Positions 8,313 to 20,290 are shown, counted from the stretch's first letter. The stretch is 64,000 nucleotides of DNA from Thiobacillus sp. (GCA_024709425.1 JANJWS010000031.1:1-64000), one strand, 5' to 3'. Numbers and translations: made by a program. The notes: a model not told the origin generated them from the sequence alone.

Positions 8313-11074
8313 GCACCGCATCCGACTACCGCCCGGTCGCGCTGGGTGACCGCCTGCGCCGGATCAGCCATGTCACGCTGGGGGCTGCGCTGGCAATCGT
8401 CGCACTGGCTCTGGTACTCGGCAGCTTCGCGATCGGCCTGTATGCGATGATCGAGTCGAGCCAGGTCAAGGCCAAGATCCTCGCGGACAACATCTCGGCC
8501 AGCTTGATGTTCGCCGATCGCGAAACGGCGGGTGAAATGCTGATGTCGCTGCGCCATTCCAGCGACAACCACGGCGCCGCGGTCTACGATAAAAATTTGA
8601 AGCGCTTTGCGGAATTCAACGCCGGCGTCCATGACCTGCCGGCGGTGCTGGCGGAGGGAAAAGCGATCGACTACGGATTCGAGCATCTTGCGCTGCGGCA
8701 GCCTGTGGTGCACGAGGGCCAGACGCTGGGCTGGGTGTACTTGATGGTGGGCATGCAGGGGCTGTATGTCCAGATCGCGCTCCACGCGCTGATGGCTGGC
8801 GTGGCGGCCGTGCTGGCTTTTGGGGCTGCGGCGGTGCTGCTGCGGCGGCTGAATGCTTCCGTGCTGCGGCCGATTGACGGGCTCGCCGCAGTGATGGCGC
8901 GCGTCACCGAAGGCAACGATTACACCGAGCGTGCCCATGCCGGCGACATCGTCGAAACCAATCGTCTGGCAGAGGGCTTCAATGCCATGCTCGAGCAGAT
9001 CCAGCAGCGCGACCGCGAGCTGGCGGCCCATCGCGACCGCCTGGAGGATCTGGTGGAGCGCCGCACGCACGAACTCACGCTCGCCAAGGACGCCGCCGAG
9101 GCGGCCAGCCAGGCAAAGAGTGAATTCCTCGCCACCATGAGCCACGAAATCCGTACACCGCTCAACGGCGTGCTGGGGATGAACGAGCTCCTGCTCGGCA
9201 GTGCGCTGCAGCCGGCGCAGCGCAACTGGGCAGAGGCGGTGCAGACATCAGGGCAGCACTTGCTCGGCGTGATCAACGACATCCTCGATTTCTCCAAGAT
9301 CGAAGCCGGCCACATGGAACTGGAGGCGGTCGATTTCGACCTTGTCGAAGTGGTCGAGGATACCTTGGCCATGTTCGCGCACCAGGCCGAAAGCAAGGGA
9401 CTCGAACTGGCTTCCCAGTTCATTCCGGCGCGCCAGCATCTGTTCATGAGGGGTGATCCGTTCCGCATGCGCCAGATTCTGGCGAACCTGATCGGCAACG
9501 CGATCAAGTTCACCGAAACGGGCGAGGTGGTGGTACGCATCGCTTCGGCCGACAATGCGGCCGACGGTCGCGTCGCGTTCAGCCTCAGCGTCGAGGATAC
9601 CGGCATCGGTATCGCGCCGGACGCCCAGGCGCGCATTTTCGAGCACTTCTCCCAGGCGGACGGTTCGACCACCCGACGCTTCGGCGGCACCGGGCTGGGG
9701 CTCGCCATCTGCAAGCGGCTTGCCGAACTGATGGGCGGAAGCATCCACGTCGAAAGCCGGCCAGGCGAGGGCGCACGCTTCATCGTCGAATTCGATCTGC
9801 CCCCTGCACACGCGCCGCAGCATGTCGTCCACCATCCCGCCGAACTTGCGGGCAAGCGCATCCTGGTGGTTGACGACAACCGCACCAACCGGGAGATCCT
9901 CCAGCAGCAACTCGATGGCTGGGGCGTGGCGGTCGGCTGCGCTGAAAGCGGCGAAACCGCACTCGCATCCCTGGAGCAGGCGGTGCAAGCCAATAGGCCC
10001 TACGACCTCGCCATCCTCGACATGCACATGCCGAACATGGACGGCCTGCAACTGGCGCGTGCGATTCGCGAACGCCCCCGGCTGGCGGCATGCCGCCTGA
10101 TGATGCTGACCTCCACTTATGCGGGAGTCGACCCCGTCACCCGCGAAGCGCTCGGCATCCAGCGCCATGTGACCAAGCCGATCCGCCGGGCCGATCTGCT
10201 CCAGGTGGTCAGTGGAATACTCGGCACCGACATCGATGCGCCGATTGCTCCGACGACGCGCGTACCGGCCGTCGCGCCGGCGACTGTGCAAGGGCACGTG
10301 CTGGTGGTCGAGGACAATCCGGTCAATCAGCAGGTGGCGCAGGCGATGCTGGCGCGCATCGGGCTGCAGGTGACGCTCGCCGGCAACGGCGCGGAAGGTG
10401 TTGAGGCCGCCGCGCACCGCGATTTCGACCTCATCCTGATGGACTGCCAGATGCCGGTCATGGACGGCTATGCCGCCACGGCGGCCATTCGCAAGCGGGG
10501 ACAACCGGCGGGCGTGCGACAGGTGCCGATCGTCGCGCTCACCGCCAACGCCATGCCGGGCGATCGCCAGAAGTGCCTCGAAGCCGGCATGGACGATTTC
10601 CTTGCCAAACCCTACGGCATGGAACAGCTGCAGGCCGTCCTGCGACGCTGGCTGCCCGGCGCATGGACCGCCACGGCTGCACGCCCTGCGGAGGACACAC
10701 CGGCAAAGGACACCGCGGAGCAGGTGCTTAACCCGAAGACGCTTGATGCATTGCGCGCGCTCGATCCGGAAGGCGGCATGGGGCTTGCACAGCAGCTTCT
10801 CAGAACTTACTTGGATTCGGTCGGCGAGCGTCTGGAAGCGATCGAGCGCGCGGTCGCCGCCAACGACGGCAGCAGCCTGGCCCAGGCGGCGCATGCGCTG
10901 AAGTCAAGTTCGGCCAACGTCGGGGCAGACAGCCTGGCGACCCTCTTCAAACAGCTTGAAGGTTTGGGCCGGGCGGGACAGACAGCCGCAGCACAGCCTC
11001 TGCTTGAAGGCGTGCGCCACGAGTATGGCCGTGCGATGACGGCGATGCAGGATCTGATCATGGAAAGCGCATGA
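8309..11074 (+). CDS. CHASE8-HAMP hybrid histidine kinase with two receivers and Hpt
   Basis: A 921-residue inner-membrane kinase. A membrane helix lies near residues 25-47. The periplasmic CHASE8 region follows (ending around 145; note [16 protein letters not shown]), then a second helix near 150-172, HAMP, and a coiled segment. The HisKA domain has phospho-acceptor His279 in [11 protein letters not shown], followed by an HATPase ([11 protein letters not shown]). Receiver 1 has Asp571, receiver 2 has Asp712, and a C-terminal Hpt has His862 in [13 protein letters not shown]. All phosphorelay residues are present, so a His-Asp-His relay is possible. The next gene, overlapping by 4 bases, begins with a receiver and is the likely target. 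Confidence 0.88.
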   Translation: MSTASDYRPVALGDRLRRISHVTLGAALAIVALALVLGSFAIGLYAMIESSQVKAKILADNISASLMFADRETAGEMLMSLRHSSDNHGAAVYDKNLKRFAEFNAGVHDLPAVLAEGKAIDYGFEHLALRQPVVHEGQTLGWVYLMVGMQGLYVQIALHALMAGVAAVLAFGAAAVLLRRLNASVLRPIDGLAAVMARVTEGNDYTERAHAGDIVETNRLAEGFNAMLEQIQQRDRELAAHRDRLEDLVERRTHELTLAKDAAEAASQAKSEFLATMSHEIRTPLNGVLGMNELLLGSALQPAQRNWAEAVQTSGQHLLGVINDILDFSKIEAGHMELEAVDFDLVEVVEDTLAMFAHQAESKGLELASQFIPARQHLFMRGDPFRMRQILANLIGNAIKFTETGEVVVRIASADNAADGRVAFSLSVEDTGIGIAPDAQARIFEHFSQADGSTTRRFGGTGLGLAICKRLAELMGGSIHVESRPGEGARFIVEFDLPPAHAPQHVVHHPAELAGKRILVVDDNRTNREILQQQLDGWGVAVGCAESGETALASLEQAVQANRPYDLAILDMHMPNMDGLQLARAIRERPRLAACRLMMLTSTYAGVDPVTREALGIQRHVTKPIRRADLLQVVSGILGTDIDAPIAPTTRVPAVAPATVQGHVLVVEDNPVNQQVAQAMLARIGLQVTLAGNGAEGVEAAAHRDFDLILMDCQMPVMDGYAATAAIRKRGQPAGVRQVPIVALTANAMPGDRQKCLEAGMDDFLAKPYGMEQLQAVLRRWLPGAWTATAARPAEDTPAKDTAEQVLNPKTLDALRALDPEGGMGLAQQLLRTYLDSVGERLEAIERAVAANDGSSLAQAAHALKSSSANVGADSLATLFKQLEGLGRAGQTAAAQPLLEGVRHEYGRAMTAMQDLIMESA

Positions 11075-13557
11075 CGAGACACCACCCGCGCATCCTGGTG
11101 GCAGACGACGAACCGACCGCGCGCATGCTCATGCGTGCCGCACTGCAGAAGGCCGGCTATGTCGTCGAGCTCGCCGCGGACGGCGCCGAGGCGCTGGAGC
11201 GCTTCCGCGCGCAGCCGTGCGACATGGTCATGCTCGACGTGGAAATGCCCGGTCTGGACGGCTACGCGGTGTGTGCCGCGCTGCGGCGCGAGGTGGGGGA
11301 TGCGCTGCCGGTGGTGATCGTGACCGGCATGGACGATACCGCCTCCGTCGAACGCGCCTACGAATGCGGGGCGACCGACTTCATCGCCAAGCCCATCAAC
11401 TGGGCTCTGCTCGGACACCGGGTGAAGTACCTGCTTCGTGCATCGGAGGCGCTGAATGCCCTGCATGCCGCCAATGTCCGTATCGCTGCGGTCCTCGACG
11501 CGCTGCCGGACATGCTGTTCGAGATGGATCTCGACGGACGCTATCTCGATTATCACTCACCGCGCGAAGACCTCCTCGCGGCGCCGGTCGAGGCCTTTCT
11601 CGGCAAGACCGTCGACGAGGTGCTGCCGCCCGAGGCGGCGGCGGTATGCAGGGAGGCCTTGCGCGAGGCCCACCACAAGGGGGTCTCGACCGGCCGGCGC
11701 ATCCAGTTGGAGCTTGCCGACGGGACGTTCCATTTCGAATTGTCCGTGGCGCGCAAGCGTGGCGAAGAGGGCAACGCGCCGCAGTTCGTCGTGCTCTCGC
11801 GCGACATCACCGGGCGTATTCGCACCGAAGCGGCACTCCAGCAGAGCGAGGCGCTGCTGCACGAAGCGCAGGCGCTGGCGCATCTGGGCAGCTGGTACAT
11901 CGAGCTGCCGGGCAACCGGCTCGTCTGGTCGCCGGAAACCTACCGCATTTTCGGCCGTGACCCGGGCACGCCCGTCACGTATGAGGATTTCATCGGCCTG
12001 GTCCATCCCGAAGACCGCGCGGCCGTCGACGCCGCCTGGCAGGCGGCGCTGGGTGGCGAGACGTACCACATCGAGCACCGTATTCTGGCGAGGGGAAACG
12101 TGCGCTGGGTCGTGGAGCAGGCCGACCTGAAAATCGACGCCCACGGCGCGTTGATAGGCGGTGCAGGCACGGTTCAGGACATCACCGAGCGCAAGGAAGC
12201 CGAACGGCAGACCTATCGACTGGCCTATTTCGACAGCCTGACCGGACTGGCCAACCGCCAGTCCTTCCAGGACCGGCTCGGGCGTGACATCGAACGGGCG
12301 ATGCGCAAATCCGGCAAGCTGGCGGTGCTGTTCATGGATCTGGATGGCTTCAAGGCCATCAACGACACCATGGGCCACAACACCGGCGATCTCATCCTGC
12401 AATGGGTGGCCGACCGCCTGCGCACCTGCGTGCGCCCCTCCGACACCCTGATGCGCATCGAACCCGAAGATTCGGAAGTTGAGTTCGCGCGGCTCGGCGG
12501 CGACGAGTTCACGGCCATCCTTCCCGACATCGCCCATCCCGACGACGCGCTGCGGGTGGCGCACCGCATCCGCGAGCAGATGCGTCGTCCCTTCCTGCTG
12601 GACGGGCGCGAAGTGGTGCTGACAGCGAGCATCGGTATCGCCGTCTATCCGGACGATGGCGAGGATGCGTCGAGCCTGTTGAAGCATGCCGACACCGCGA
12701 TGTATCACGCCAAGGATCGCGGCCGCGACAACTGCCAGTATTACAGCGCCTCGCTCACCGAGCGTGCGCAGCATCGCCTGACCCTGGAGAGCAATCTGCG
12801 CCGCGCGCTCGAACGCAGGGAGTTCCATCTCCTGTATCAACCGCAGTTCGACCTGACAAGCGGGCGCATTCATTCGGTCGAGGCCCTGATCCGCTGGAAG
12901 CATCCCGCGGAGGGTGTCATTTCACCGGCCGATTTCATCCCCCTTGCCGAAGAGAATGGCCTCATCGTGCCCATTGGCGAATGGGTCCTGCGCACGGCGT
13001 GCAACGATGCCATGCGCTGGCGCGCGGCCGGCATGCCTTTGTGCGTCGCGGTGAACCTCTCCCCGATGCAGTTCCGCGATCCCAGGCTGGTCGCCACGGT
13101 GCTGGAGATCCTTGCCGAAACCGGGTTGCCGCCGGGCCTGCTCGAACTGGAGGTCACCGAGGGCGCCGTGATGGAAGACAGCGAAACGACGATGCAGACG
13201 CTGGAGACCTTGAGTCTCGAGGGCGTGCAGATCGCGCTGGACGACTTCGGGACCGGTTATTCGTCGATGAGTTACCTCAAGCGCATGCCGCTCAACAACC
13301 TCAAGGTCGACCAGAGCTTCGTGCGGGGGCTGCCGCACGACCAGGACAACGAGGCCATCGTCCGCGCCATCCTGTCGCTGGCGAAGAACCTCGGCTTCAG
13401 CGTGACGGCCGAAGGCGTCGAAACGCTGGAGCAGGCGCAAAGCCTGAAGGGGATGGCCTGCGATACCTTGCAGGGGTATTACTTCAGCCGGCCGGTCCCC
13501 GCTTCGGACATCCCGTCGCTGCTCGCGCGCGATTGGTCGATGGGGACGGCGGGCTGA
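11071..13557 (+). CDS. Response regulator with PAS, GGDEF and EAL domains (c-di-GMP turnover)
   Basis: An 828-residue cytoplasmic protein. The receiver has Asp56 in [12 protein letters not shown]. Two PAS-like segments follow (about 130-255 and 265-375). A diguanylate cyclase domain has an intact GGDEF at 476-480. A phosphodiesterase domain has EAL at 604-606, DDFGTGYSS and AEGVET. An RPSD (RxxD) inhibitory-site candidate sits upstream of GGDEF, separated by an extended loop. Both active sites look usable, so the net direction of c-di-GMP change is not predictable. The 4-base overlap with the hybrid kinase argues that phosphorylation through its Hpt sets the output. Confidence 0.88.
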   Translation: MTRHHPRILVADDEPTARMLMRAALQKAGYVVELAADGAEALERFRAQPCDMVMLDVEMPGLDGYAVCAALRREVGDALPVVIVTGMDDTASVERAYECGATDFIAKPINWALLGHRVKYLLRASEALNALHAANVRIAAVLDALPDMLFEMDLDGRYLDYHSPREDLLAAPVEAFLGKTVDEVLPPEAAAVCREALREAHHKGVSTGRRIQLELADGTFHFELSVARKRGEEGNAPQFVVLSRDITGRIRTEAALQQSEALLHEAQALAHLGSWYIELPGNRLVWSPETYRIFGRDPGTPVTYEDFIGLVHPEDRAAVDAAWQAALGGETYHIEHRILARGNVRWVVEQADLKIDAHGALIGGAGTVQDITERKEAERQTYRLAYFDSLTGLANRQSFQDRLGRDIERAMRKSGKLAVLFMDLDGFKAINDTMGHNTGDLILQWVADRLRTCVRPSDTLMRIEPEDSEVEFARLGGDEFTAILPDIAHPDDALRVAHRIREQMRRPFLLDGREVVLTASIGIAVYPDDGEDASSLLKHADTAMYHAKDRGRDNCQYYSASLTERAQHRLTLESNLRRALERREFHLLYQPQFDLTSGRIHSVEALIRWKHPAEGVISPADFIPLAEENGLIVPIGEWVLRTACNDAMRWRAAGMPLCVAVNLSPMQFRDPRLVATVLEILAETGLPPGLLELEVTEGAVMEDSETTMQTLETLSLEGVQIALDDFGTGYSSMSYLKRMPLNNLKVDQSFVRGLPHDQDNEAIVRAILSLAKNLGFSVTAEGVETLEQAQSLKGMACDTLQGYYFSRPVPASDIPSLLARDWSMGTAG

Positions 13558-13576
13558 TATCGTCCGTGTCGCCGCC

Positions 13577-14476
13577 TCAGTCTGGCAGTTCCTCACGCCG
13601 CAGCATGAACACGAACTGGTCGCCACCGGCGGTGCCGAGCCAGGTAAAGGGCAGGGCGGGGTAGGCCGCCTCCAGCGCGTCACGGTTGTGGCCGATCTCC
13701 ACCACCAGCACGCCACCGGGATTGAGATGCGTTTTCGCGTGCGCGAGGATCTGCCGCGTTGCGTCCAGCCCGTCCTCGCCGGAACCCAGTGCCAGTGTTG
13801 GTTCCGCCTGGTATTCCGGCGGCAGCGTGGCGACCGATTCGGCGTTCACGTAGGGCGGGTTGCTGAGAATGAGATCGTAGGTGCGTCCGCCGAGCGCGGC
13901 GAACAGGTCCGATTCGACCAGTTCGATGCGCTCGTCCAGCCCGTAGTCGGCGACGTTCTTCGCCGCCACCTCCAGCGCATCCTTCGACAAGTCCACGGCA
14001 TCGATCCCGGCGTTGGGGAACGCCAGCGCCGCGAGAATGGCGAGGCAGCCCGAACCGGTGCACAGGTCGAGCGCGTGCGTGACAGTGTCGGGATCATCGA
14101 TCCAGGGCGCGAACTGCTCGTGCAGCAGTTCGGCGATGAACGAGCGCGGCACGATCACCCGCTCGTCGACATGAAAGCGATGTCCGCCCAGCCAGGCCTC
14201 GTGCGTCAGGTAGGCGGCGGGTACGCGTTCGCGCACGCGGCGTTCCAGGATCGCCTGCACCGCCTCGGACTCGCCGTGCGTGAGGCTGGCGTCGAGAAAG
14301 GGCTCCAGGCGATCGAGCGGCAGATGCAGCGTATGCAGGATCAGGTACGCTGCCTCGTCGAAGGCGTTGTCCGAGCCGTGGCCAAAGAACAGCTCCGCCT
14401 CATTGAAGCGCGACACCGCGAAGCGCAGCCAGTCGCGCACGGTGATGAGGGATTCGGTATCGTCGAAGTGTTTCAT
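13577..14476 (-). CDS. prmB: Ribosomal protein L3 N5-glutamine methyltransferase
   Basis: A 299-residue SAM-dependent methyltransferase of the PrmB/PrmC family. The signature SNPPYVN is present, and the SAM-binding loop ALDLCTGSGCLAI lies near the middle. The long N-terminal region (VRDWLRFAVSRFNEAELFFGHG) separates PrmB from the release-factor enzyme PrmC. It modifies a glutamine of ribosomal protein L3. It converges on the GGDEF-EAL gene with only 19 bases between stops. The next minus-strand gene upstream, dapE, is separated by a 246-base spacer rich in inverted repeats. Confidence 0.88.
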   Translation of the reverse strand: MKHFDDTESLITVRDWLRFAVSRFNEAELFFGHGSDNAFDEAAYLILHTLHLPLDRLEPFLDASLTHGESEAVQAILERRVRERVPAAYLTHEAWLGGHRFHVDERVIVPRSFIAELLHEQFAPWIDDPDTVTHALDLCTGSGCLAILAALAFPNAGIDAVDLSKDALEVAAKNVADYGLDERIELVESDLFAALGGRTYDLILSNPPYVNAESVATLPPEYQAEPTLALGSGEDGLDATRQILAHAKTHLNPGGVLVVEIGHNRDALEAAYPALPFTWLGTAGGDQFVFMLRREELPD

Positions 14477-14509
14477 TTCTATGTGTGACCTTTATCCGCG
14501 AAGTACGCC

Positions 14510-14582
14510 GTAGGAGGGCCGCCTCGGCCCGATGCCGTGATATTTCCGCCGCCCCGAAATCGCGGCGAGGCGCCGCTCCTAC
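14510..14582. repeat. REP-like inverted-repeat pair
   Basis: Two 24-base arms face each other with a 25-base centre. One starts GTAGGAGGGCCGCCTCGG at 14510 and the other ends CGCCGCTCCTAC at 14582. Their complements match except at a few positions. The GTAGGAGCGGCG-type head is common among repetitive extragenic palindromes of GC-rich proteobacteria. It sits in the 246-base spacer between prmB and dapE. The stem may act on mRNA ends, and it is not coding. Confidence 0.6.
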
Positions 14583-14639
14583 AAAGTCCTTCGCGGATGC
14601 AAAAAGTGTTAGCGTGAAACATCGCGAAGCGATTCCGTG

Positions 14640-14673
14640 TCCCTCTCGCCCGCTTGCGGGATGGGGAGAGGGA
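14640..14673. repeat. Second palindromic extragenic repeat
   Basis: A nested hairpin. Outer arms TCCCTCTC (14640-14647) and GAGAGGGA (14666-14673) enclose inner arms CCCGC (14649-14653) and GCGGG (14656-14660). It lies 57 bases beyond the REP-like pair in the same spacer. It resembles the short CCCTCTC...GAGAGGG palindromes scattered in proteobacterial genomes. It lacks a T tract on either side, so it is a weak terminator candidate. Confidence 0.45.
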
Positions 14674-14722
14674 AGCGGGCGTGGCGGGTTTCATGGTCAG
14701 AAGTGGCAACGCGCCATGCCCG

Positions 14723-16208
<1,486 letters not shown>

Positions 16209-16290
16209 TTATTGTTGGGCGACCAAATCGGCATTGGCGACGCGCAGACGTAAAATCGGGTCAGACAAAGACGCTATTCTATCCGACCTG

Positions 16291-18090
16291 ATGCATCCTA
16301 CCGTTCATTCCCGCACCGCGCCGCCACCTCCGGGCCAGGCCAGCCTGCGTTCCCTCGGCCGCCTGTTTCCCTACCTGTGGGAATTCCGTGCCCGCGTGCT
16401 GCTGGCACTGGCGCTCCTGGTCGGCGCCAAGCTGGCGTCGGTGGCGGTGCCATTGGTGCTGAAGGAGATCATCGACGCGCTCGACCGGCCGCGTCCCGAA
16501 CTGGTGATCCCGCTGGCGCTGATCCTCGCCTATGGCGTGCTGCGCTTCGCCAGCACCACCTTCGCCGACCTGCGCGATGTGATTTTCGCCAAGGTCACCC
16601 AGCGCGCGATGCGCCGCATCAGCATCGCGGTGTTCAGGCACCTGCATGCGCTGTCGCTGCGCTTTCACCTGGAGCGCCAGACCGGCGGCATCACCCGCGA
16701 CATTGAGCGCGGCTCCAAGGCGCTGTCGAGCCTGGTGGGCTACCTGCTGTTCCGCATCACCCCGACGGTGCTGGAAATCCTCATGGTCGCCGGCATCCTG
16801 TTCGTCAAGCTCGACTGGGTGTTCGGCGTGCTGACGCTGGTGACGCTCGCCGCCTACATCGGCTTCACCGTCACCATCACCGAATGGCGCACCCAGTTCG
16901 TACGGCGCGCCAACACCCTCGATTCCGAGGCGTATGGCCGGGCGATCGACAGCCTGCTGAACTACGAGACGGTGAAGTATTTCGGCAACGAGAAATACGA
17001 GGCCGATCGCTACGACCGCAGCCTGATCGAGTGGGAAGACATGGCGCTGAAGTCGCAGCGCTCGCTCGGCTACCTCAACGCCGCGCAGGCCGGCGTCATC
17101 GCCATTGGCGTGACGCTCATGGTGTTGCGCGCCGCTGCCGGCGTGGTCGAGGGCACGCTCACGCTCGGCGATCTGGTGATGGTCAACGCCTTCCTGCTGC
17201 AAATGTTCCAACCCTTGAGCTTCCTCGGTGTGATGTACCGCCAGATCAAGGAGTCCATCACCGACGTCGAGCGCATGTTCGCGCTGATGCAGCGGCCGCG
17301 CGAGGTGGAAGACAAGCCCGACGCGCGCGAGCTCGATGTCATGGCGGGCGAAGTGAGGTTCGAGCACGTGAGCTTCGCCTACAATCCCGATCGTCCCATC
17401 CTGCACGACGTCAGTTTCACGATTCCCGCCGGCAAGACGGTGGCGGCGGTGGGCTCCAGCGGCGCAGGCAAGTCGACGCTCGCCAGATTGCTGTTCCGCT
17501 TCTACGACGTCGGCGCCGGCAGCATCACCATCGACGGCCAGGACATCCGCCACGTCAGCCAGGACAGCCTGCGCGCCGCCATCGGCGTGGTGCCGCAGGA
17601 CACCGTCCTGTTCAACGACAGCATCTACTACAACATCGCCTACGGCCGCCCGGACGCGAGCCGCGAACAGGTGATTGAAGCCGCGCGCGCCGCGCACATC
17701 CTCGAATTCATCGAACGCCTGCCGCAGGGCTGGGACACCGTGGTCGGCGAGCGTGGCCTCAAGCTTTCCGGTGGGGAAAAGCAGCGCGTGGCCATCGCCC
17801 GCACGCTCCTGAAGAACCCCGCCATTCTCATTCTCGACGAGGCGACCTCGGCGCTCGACACCAAGACCGAGAAGGCGATCCAGGCCGAACTGCTGGAAAT
17901 CGCCAGGAGCCGCACCAGCCTCATCATCGCGCACCGCCTGTCGACCGTGGTCGAGGCCGACGAAATCCTGGTCATGGAGGCGGGGCGCATCGTCGAGCGC
18001 GGGCGCCACGCCGACCTGCTCGCGGACGACGGTGTGTATGCCCACATGTGGGCGTTGCAGCAGCAACAGCACGAGGACGAGCCGGCGTGA
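16291..18090 (+). CDS. ABC exporter, Atm1/ABCB7-type half transporter
   Basis: A 599-residue protein with a six-helix membrane domain (about 35-320) and a nucleotide-binding domain. Walker A is GSSGAGKST starting at residue 388. The signature is LSGGEKQRVAIA, and Walker B is ILILDEATSALD. The membrane part has the Atm1-like EALLNYETVKYFGNE-type segment (here SLLNYETVKYFGNEKYE), typical of exporters linked to glutathione-conjugated metal or Fe-S precursors. The chosen ATG at 16291 avoids a non-conserved extension. The next gene starts with a GTGA overlap. The substrate is inferred from the subfamily only. Confidence 0.86.
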   Translation: MHPTVHSRTAPPPPGQASLRSLGRLFPYLWEFRARVLLALALLVGAKLASVAVPLVLKEIIDALDRPRPELVIPLALILAYGVLRFASTTFADLRDVIFAKVTQRAMRRISIAVFRHLHALSLRFHLERQTGGITRDIERGSKALSSLVGYLLFRITPTVLEILMVAGILFVKLDWVFGVLTLVTLAAYIGFTVTITEWRTQFVRRANTLDSEAYGRAIDSLLNYETVKYFGNEKYEADRYDRSLIEWEDMALKSQRSLGYLNAAQAGVIAIGVTLMVLRAAAGVVEGTLTLGDLVMVNAFLLQMFQPLSFLGVMYRQIKESITDVERMFALMQRPREVEDKPDARELDVMAGEVRFEHVSFAYNPDRPILHDVSFTIPAGKTVAAVGSSGAGKSTLARLLFRFYDVGAGSITIDGQDIRHVSQDSLRAAIGVVPQDTVLFNDSIYYNIAYGRPDASREQVIEAARAAHILEFIERLPQGWDTVVGERGLKLSGGEKQRVAIARTLLKNPAILILDEATSALDTKTEKAIQAELLEIARSRTSLIIAHRLSTVVEADEILVMEAGRIVERGRHADLLADDGVYAHMWALQQQQHEDEPA

Positions 18091-19385
18091 CTTCCCCGCT
18101 GTTGCAACCCGGCGTGCGGCGCCGCGAGGTGTGGGTGTGGGCGATGTACGACTTCGCCAACTCCGGCTATACGACCGTGGTGATCACTGCCGTGTTCGGC
18201 GCCTATTTCGTCGCGGCGGTCGCCGGCAATGCGCCGTGGGCGACGTTCGCGTGGACGCTTGCGCTGTCGGTATCGTATGCGCTCGTCATGTTCACGGCGC
18301 CGCTGATCGGTGCGTGGGCCGACGCGCATGCCGGCAAGAAGCGGCTGCTGTGGTTCACCACGCTGGGCTGCGTCGGCTTCACCGCGCTGCTGTTTTTCGC
18401 CGGACCGGGGGCCCTGGTGCTGGCGATCGGCGCGCTGGTGCTGTCGAATTATTTCTTCGGCACGGGGGAGAACCTCATCGCCGCCTTTCTTCCCGAGCTT
18501 GCGCGGCCGCGCGCACTGGGTCGGGTGTCCGGTTGGGGCTGGTCGCTCGGCTACGTCGGCGGGCTCGTGTCGCTCGGTGCGAGCCTCGTCTGGATCGGCT
18601 GGGCGCAGGGGCGGGGGCTGGGCGCCGACGAATTCGTGCCGGTGTCGATGTTGATCACCGCCGCGCTGTTCGCGCTGGCGAGCCTGCCGACGCTCCTGCT
18701 GCTGCGCGAGCGCGCGGTGCCGCGGCCGCAAGCGCGTGCGCGCGACGCCTGGTCCGAGGTGCGCCACACCCTCGGCCATCTGCAACAACTGCCCGACCTC
18801 AGGCGCTTCCTCGTCTGCACCGTGCTGTACCAGGCCGGCATCCAGGCGGTCATCACCCTGGCCGCGATCTACGCGAGCCAGGTGTTCCACTTCGATACGG
18901 CGCAGACCATCCAGCTGGTGCTGCTGGTCAACGTCACCGCGGCGCTGGGCGCCTTCATCTTCGGCCACGTGCAGGACCGCATCGGCCACGTGCGCGCCAT
19001 CGCGGTGACGCTCGTCGGCTGGCTTGGCATGGTGCTGCTGGCGTGGGCAGCACCGGACGAACGCATGTTCTGGGTCGCGGCGAACCTCGCCGGCCTGTGC
19101 ATGGGGGCCTCGCAATCGGCGGGGCGGGCGATGGTCGGGCTGCTGGCACCACCGGCACGGCAGGCGGAATTCTTCGGGCTGTGGGGGCTGGCGGTGAAAC
19201 TGGCCTCGATACTTGGGCCGCTGACCTATGGCGCGGCGAGCTGGCTCACCGCGGGTGACCACCGGCAATCACTGCTCGTCACCGGTAGCTTCTTCGTCGC
19301 GGGGATGGTGGCCCTGCGGGGGATCGAAGCGGGGCGGGGCTGGCGCGCGGCGCACCGCTTCGCGCGGCGCAACGGCGAGACCTGA
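18087..19385 (+). CDS. MFS transporter, UMF1/Atg22-like family
   Basis: A 432-residue, twelve-helix transporter. The N-terminal block VWAMYDFANSGYTTVVITA is the hallmark of the UMF1/Atg22-like MFS branch. GTG at 18087 overlaps the stop of the ABC exporter (GTGA) and places the start directly before conserved sequence; an upstream in-frame codon would add a low-complexity tail. The substrate is unknown; fungal Atg22 relatives move amino acids out of vacuoles. Coupling to the ABC exporter suggests co-expression, though not necessarily shared function. Confidence 0.82.
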   Translation: MTSPLLQPGVRRREVWVWAMYDFANSGYTTVVITAVFGAYFVAAVAGNAPWATFAWTLALSVSYALVMFTAPLIGAWADAHAGKKRLLWFTTLGCVGFTALLFFAGPGALVLAIGALVLSNYFFGTGENLIAAFLPELARPRALGRVSGWGWSLGYVGGLVSLGASLVWIGWAQGRGLGADEFVPVSMLITAALFALASLPTLLLLRERAVPRPQARARDAWSEVRHTLGHLQQLPDLRRFLVCTVLYQAGIQAVITLAAIYASQVFHFDTAQTIQLVLLVNVTAALGAFIFGHVQDRIGHVRAIAVTLVGWLGMVLLAWAAPDERMFWVAANLAGLCMGASQSAGRAMVGLLAPPARQAEFFGLWGLAVKLASILGPLTYGAASWLTAGDHRQSLLVTGSFFVAGMVALRGIEAGRGWRAAHRFARRNGET

Positions 19386-19422
19386 GACGGCAAGCTTGAC
19401 AGGGAGGCACGATTTGCGGAGA

Positions 19423-19444
19423 CTAGAACGAACGTTCGTTCTAG
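19423..19444. promoter_or_regulatory. Perfect 22-bp palindrome, likely TetR operator
   Basis: An uninterrupted palindrome made of CTAGAACGAAC and its exact complement. It ends 10 bases before the first ATG of the TetR-family gene. A TTGACA hexamer at 19396-19401 lies upstream at promoter distance, so a repressor bound here would cover the -10 region and the translation start. Palindromes of this size next to a TetR gene are usually its own operator; autoregulation is inferred. No other copy was noticed in the window. Confidence 0.75.
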
Positions 19445-19454
19445 TGAAGCCTGG

Positions 19455-20087
19455 ATGATGCCTGCCGCGCCCGTGCCCGCACGCGTCGACACCCGCAGCC
19501 TGGTGCTCGACGCCGCGCTCGATCTCTTTTCCGGCCAGGGGTATTTCAATACCTCGGTGCACGACATCGTCCGCGCCAGTGGCGTCAGCATCGGCTCGAT
19601 CTACCACCATTTCGGCGACAAGGAAGGCATCGCCCGCGCGCTGCAGGCGCACCTCGGCACGCGCATGGCGCAGATGGTCGCCGACGTCGCGGCGCAGGCG
19701 GACACCTGCCGCGACCAGTCGCGCGCGCTCATCGCGCGCCTGTTCGACATGACCGAGGCGGAGCCGCGCACGATGGCCTTCCTGTTCTACGCGCGCCACC
19801 GCGAATTCCTGCCCGACGAGCCGCCGGTGTGCTCCTCGCGCCCCTTCGTTATGCTGCGCGAACTGGTCGAGCGCGGCATGGCGCGCGGCGAGGTGCGCCG
19901 CATGGATGTGCTGGTCGCCTCGTCGAGCCTGTTTGGCGGCGCTTTCCGCATGATCACTTCGCGCCTCGACGGCATCGTGCCCGAGCCGCTGCCGGCTTAT
20001 CTCGACGCCGTATGGAGCTGCGGCTGGCGCGCCGTCGCCGTCGAGGCCGAGCCTTCCACATCCCGCCGCAAGAGGAGTCCCCGATGA
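19455..20087 (+). CDS. TetR-family transcriptional regulator
   Basis: A 210-residue repressor-type protein. The N-terminal helix-turn-helix is clear (residues 15-60: LVLDAALDLFSGQGYFNTSV, then SIGSIYHHFGDKEGIARAL). The C-terminal ligand domain is variable, so the effector cannot be named. A 22-bp palindrome sits just upstream and is the obvious operator. Its stop overlaps the start of a 68-residue protein (ATGA), followed 24 bases on by a secreted DsrE-like gene, so the three probably form one self-regulated operon. The start could also be the second ATG, 3 bases later. Confidence 0.85.
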   Translation: MMPAAPVPARVDTRSLVLDAALDLFSGQGYFNTSVHDIVRASGVSIGSIYHHFGDKEGIARALQAHLGTRMAQMVADVAAQADTCRDQSRALIARLFDMTEAEPRTMAFLFYARHREFLPDEPPVCSSRPFVMLRELVERGMARGEVRRMDVLVASSSLFGGAFRMITSRLDGIVPEPLPAYLDAVWSCGWRAVAVEAEPSTSRRKRSPR

Positions 20088-20290
20088 ACGACCTGCCCGA
20101 AGACGTCTGTGCCGGCTGCGTCTACTACCCGCCCAACCTGCCGCGCCAGGCTTACGCCGATGACGACTGGGCCATGCTGCAGGCGCGCGCGTGTTCGTTC
20201 GAGCACGTGCCCGGCAGCGCCGATTGCCTGGCGAGCCGCAAGACGAGCTGCAGCCTGGTCGACTTGCGCGCGATGGGCGCGCGCGTCTGA
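20084..20290 (+). CDS. Small cysteine-containing protein of unknown function
   Basis: A 68-residue protein translationally coupled to the TetR gene (ATGA overlap). It has five cysteines: a CAGC pair at residues 9-12, then single cysteines near 37, 48 and 55. Aromatic and proline-rich sequence (VYYPPNLP) follows the first pair. The spacing suggests a small metal-binding or redox protein, but I recognise no family. It has no signal peptide and no membrane helix. Position between a TetR regulator and an exported DsrE-like protein is the only functional hint. Confidence 0.65.
   Translation: MNDLPEDVCAGCVYYPPNLPRQAYADDDWAMLQARACSFEHVPGSADCLASRKTSCSLVDLRAMGARV

Noticed and set aside
9248-10894. 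A 548-residue minus-strand frame opposite the hybrid kinase
   Set aside because: It is a shadow of the receiver and kinase domains on the other strand, with no supporting ribosome site or domain.
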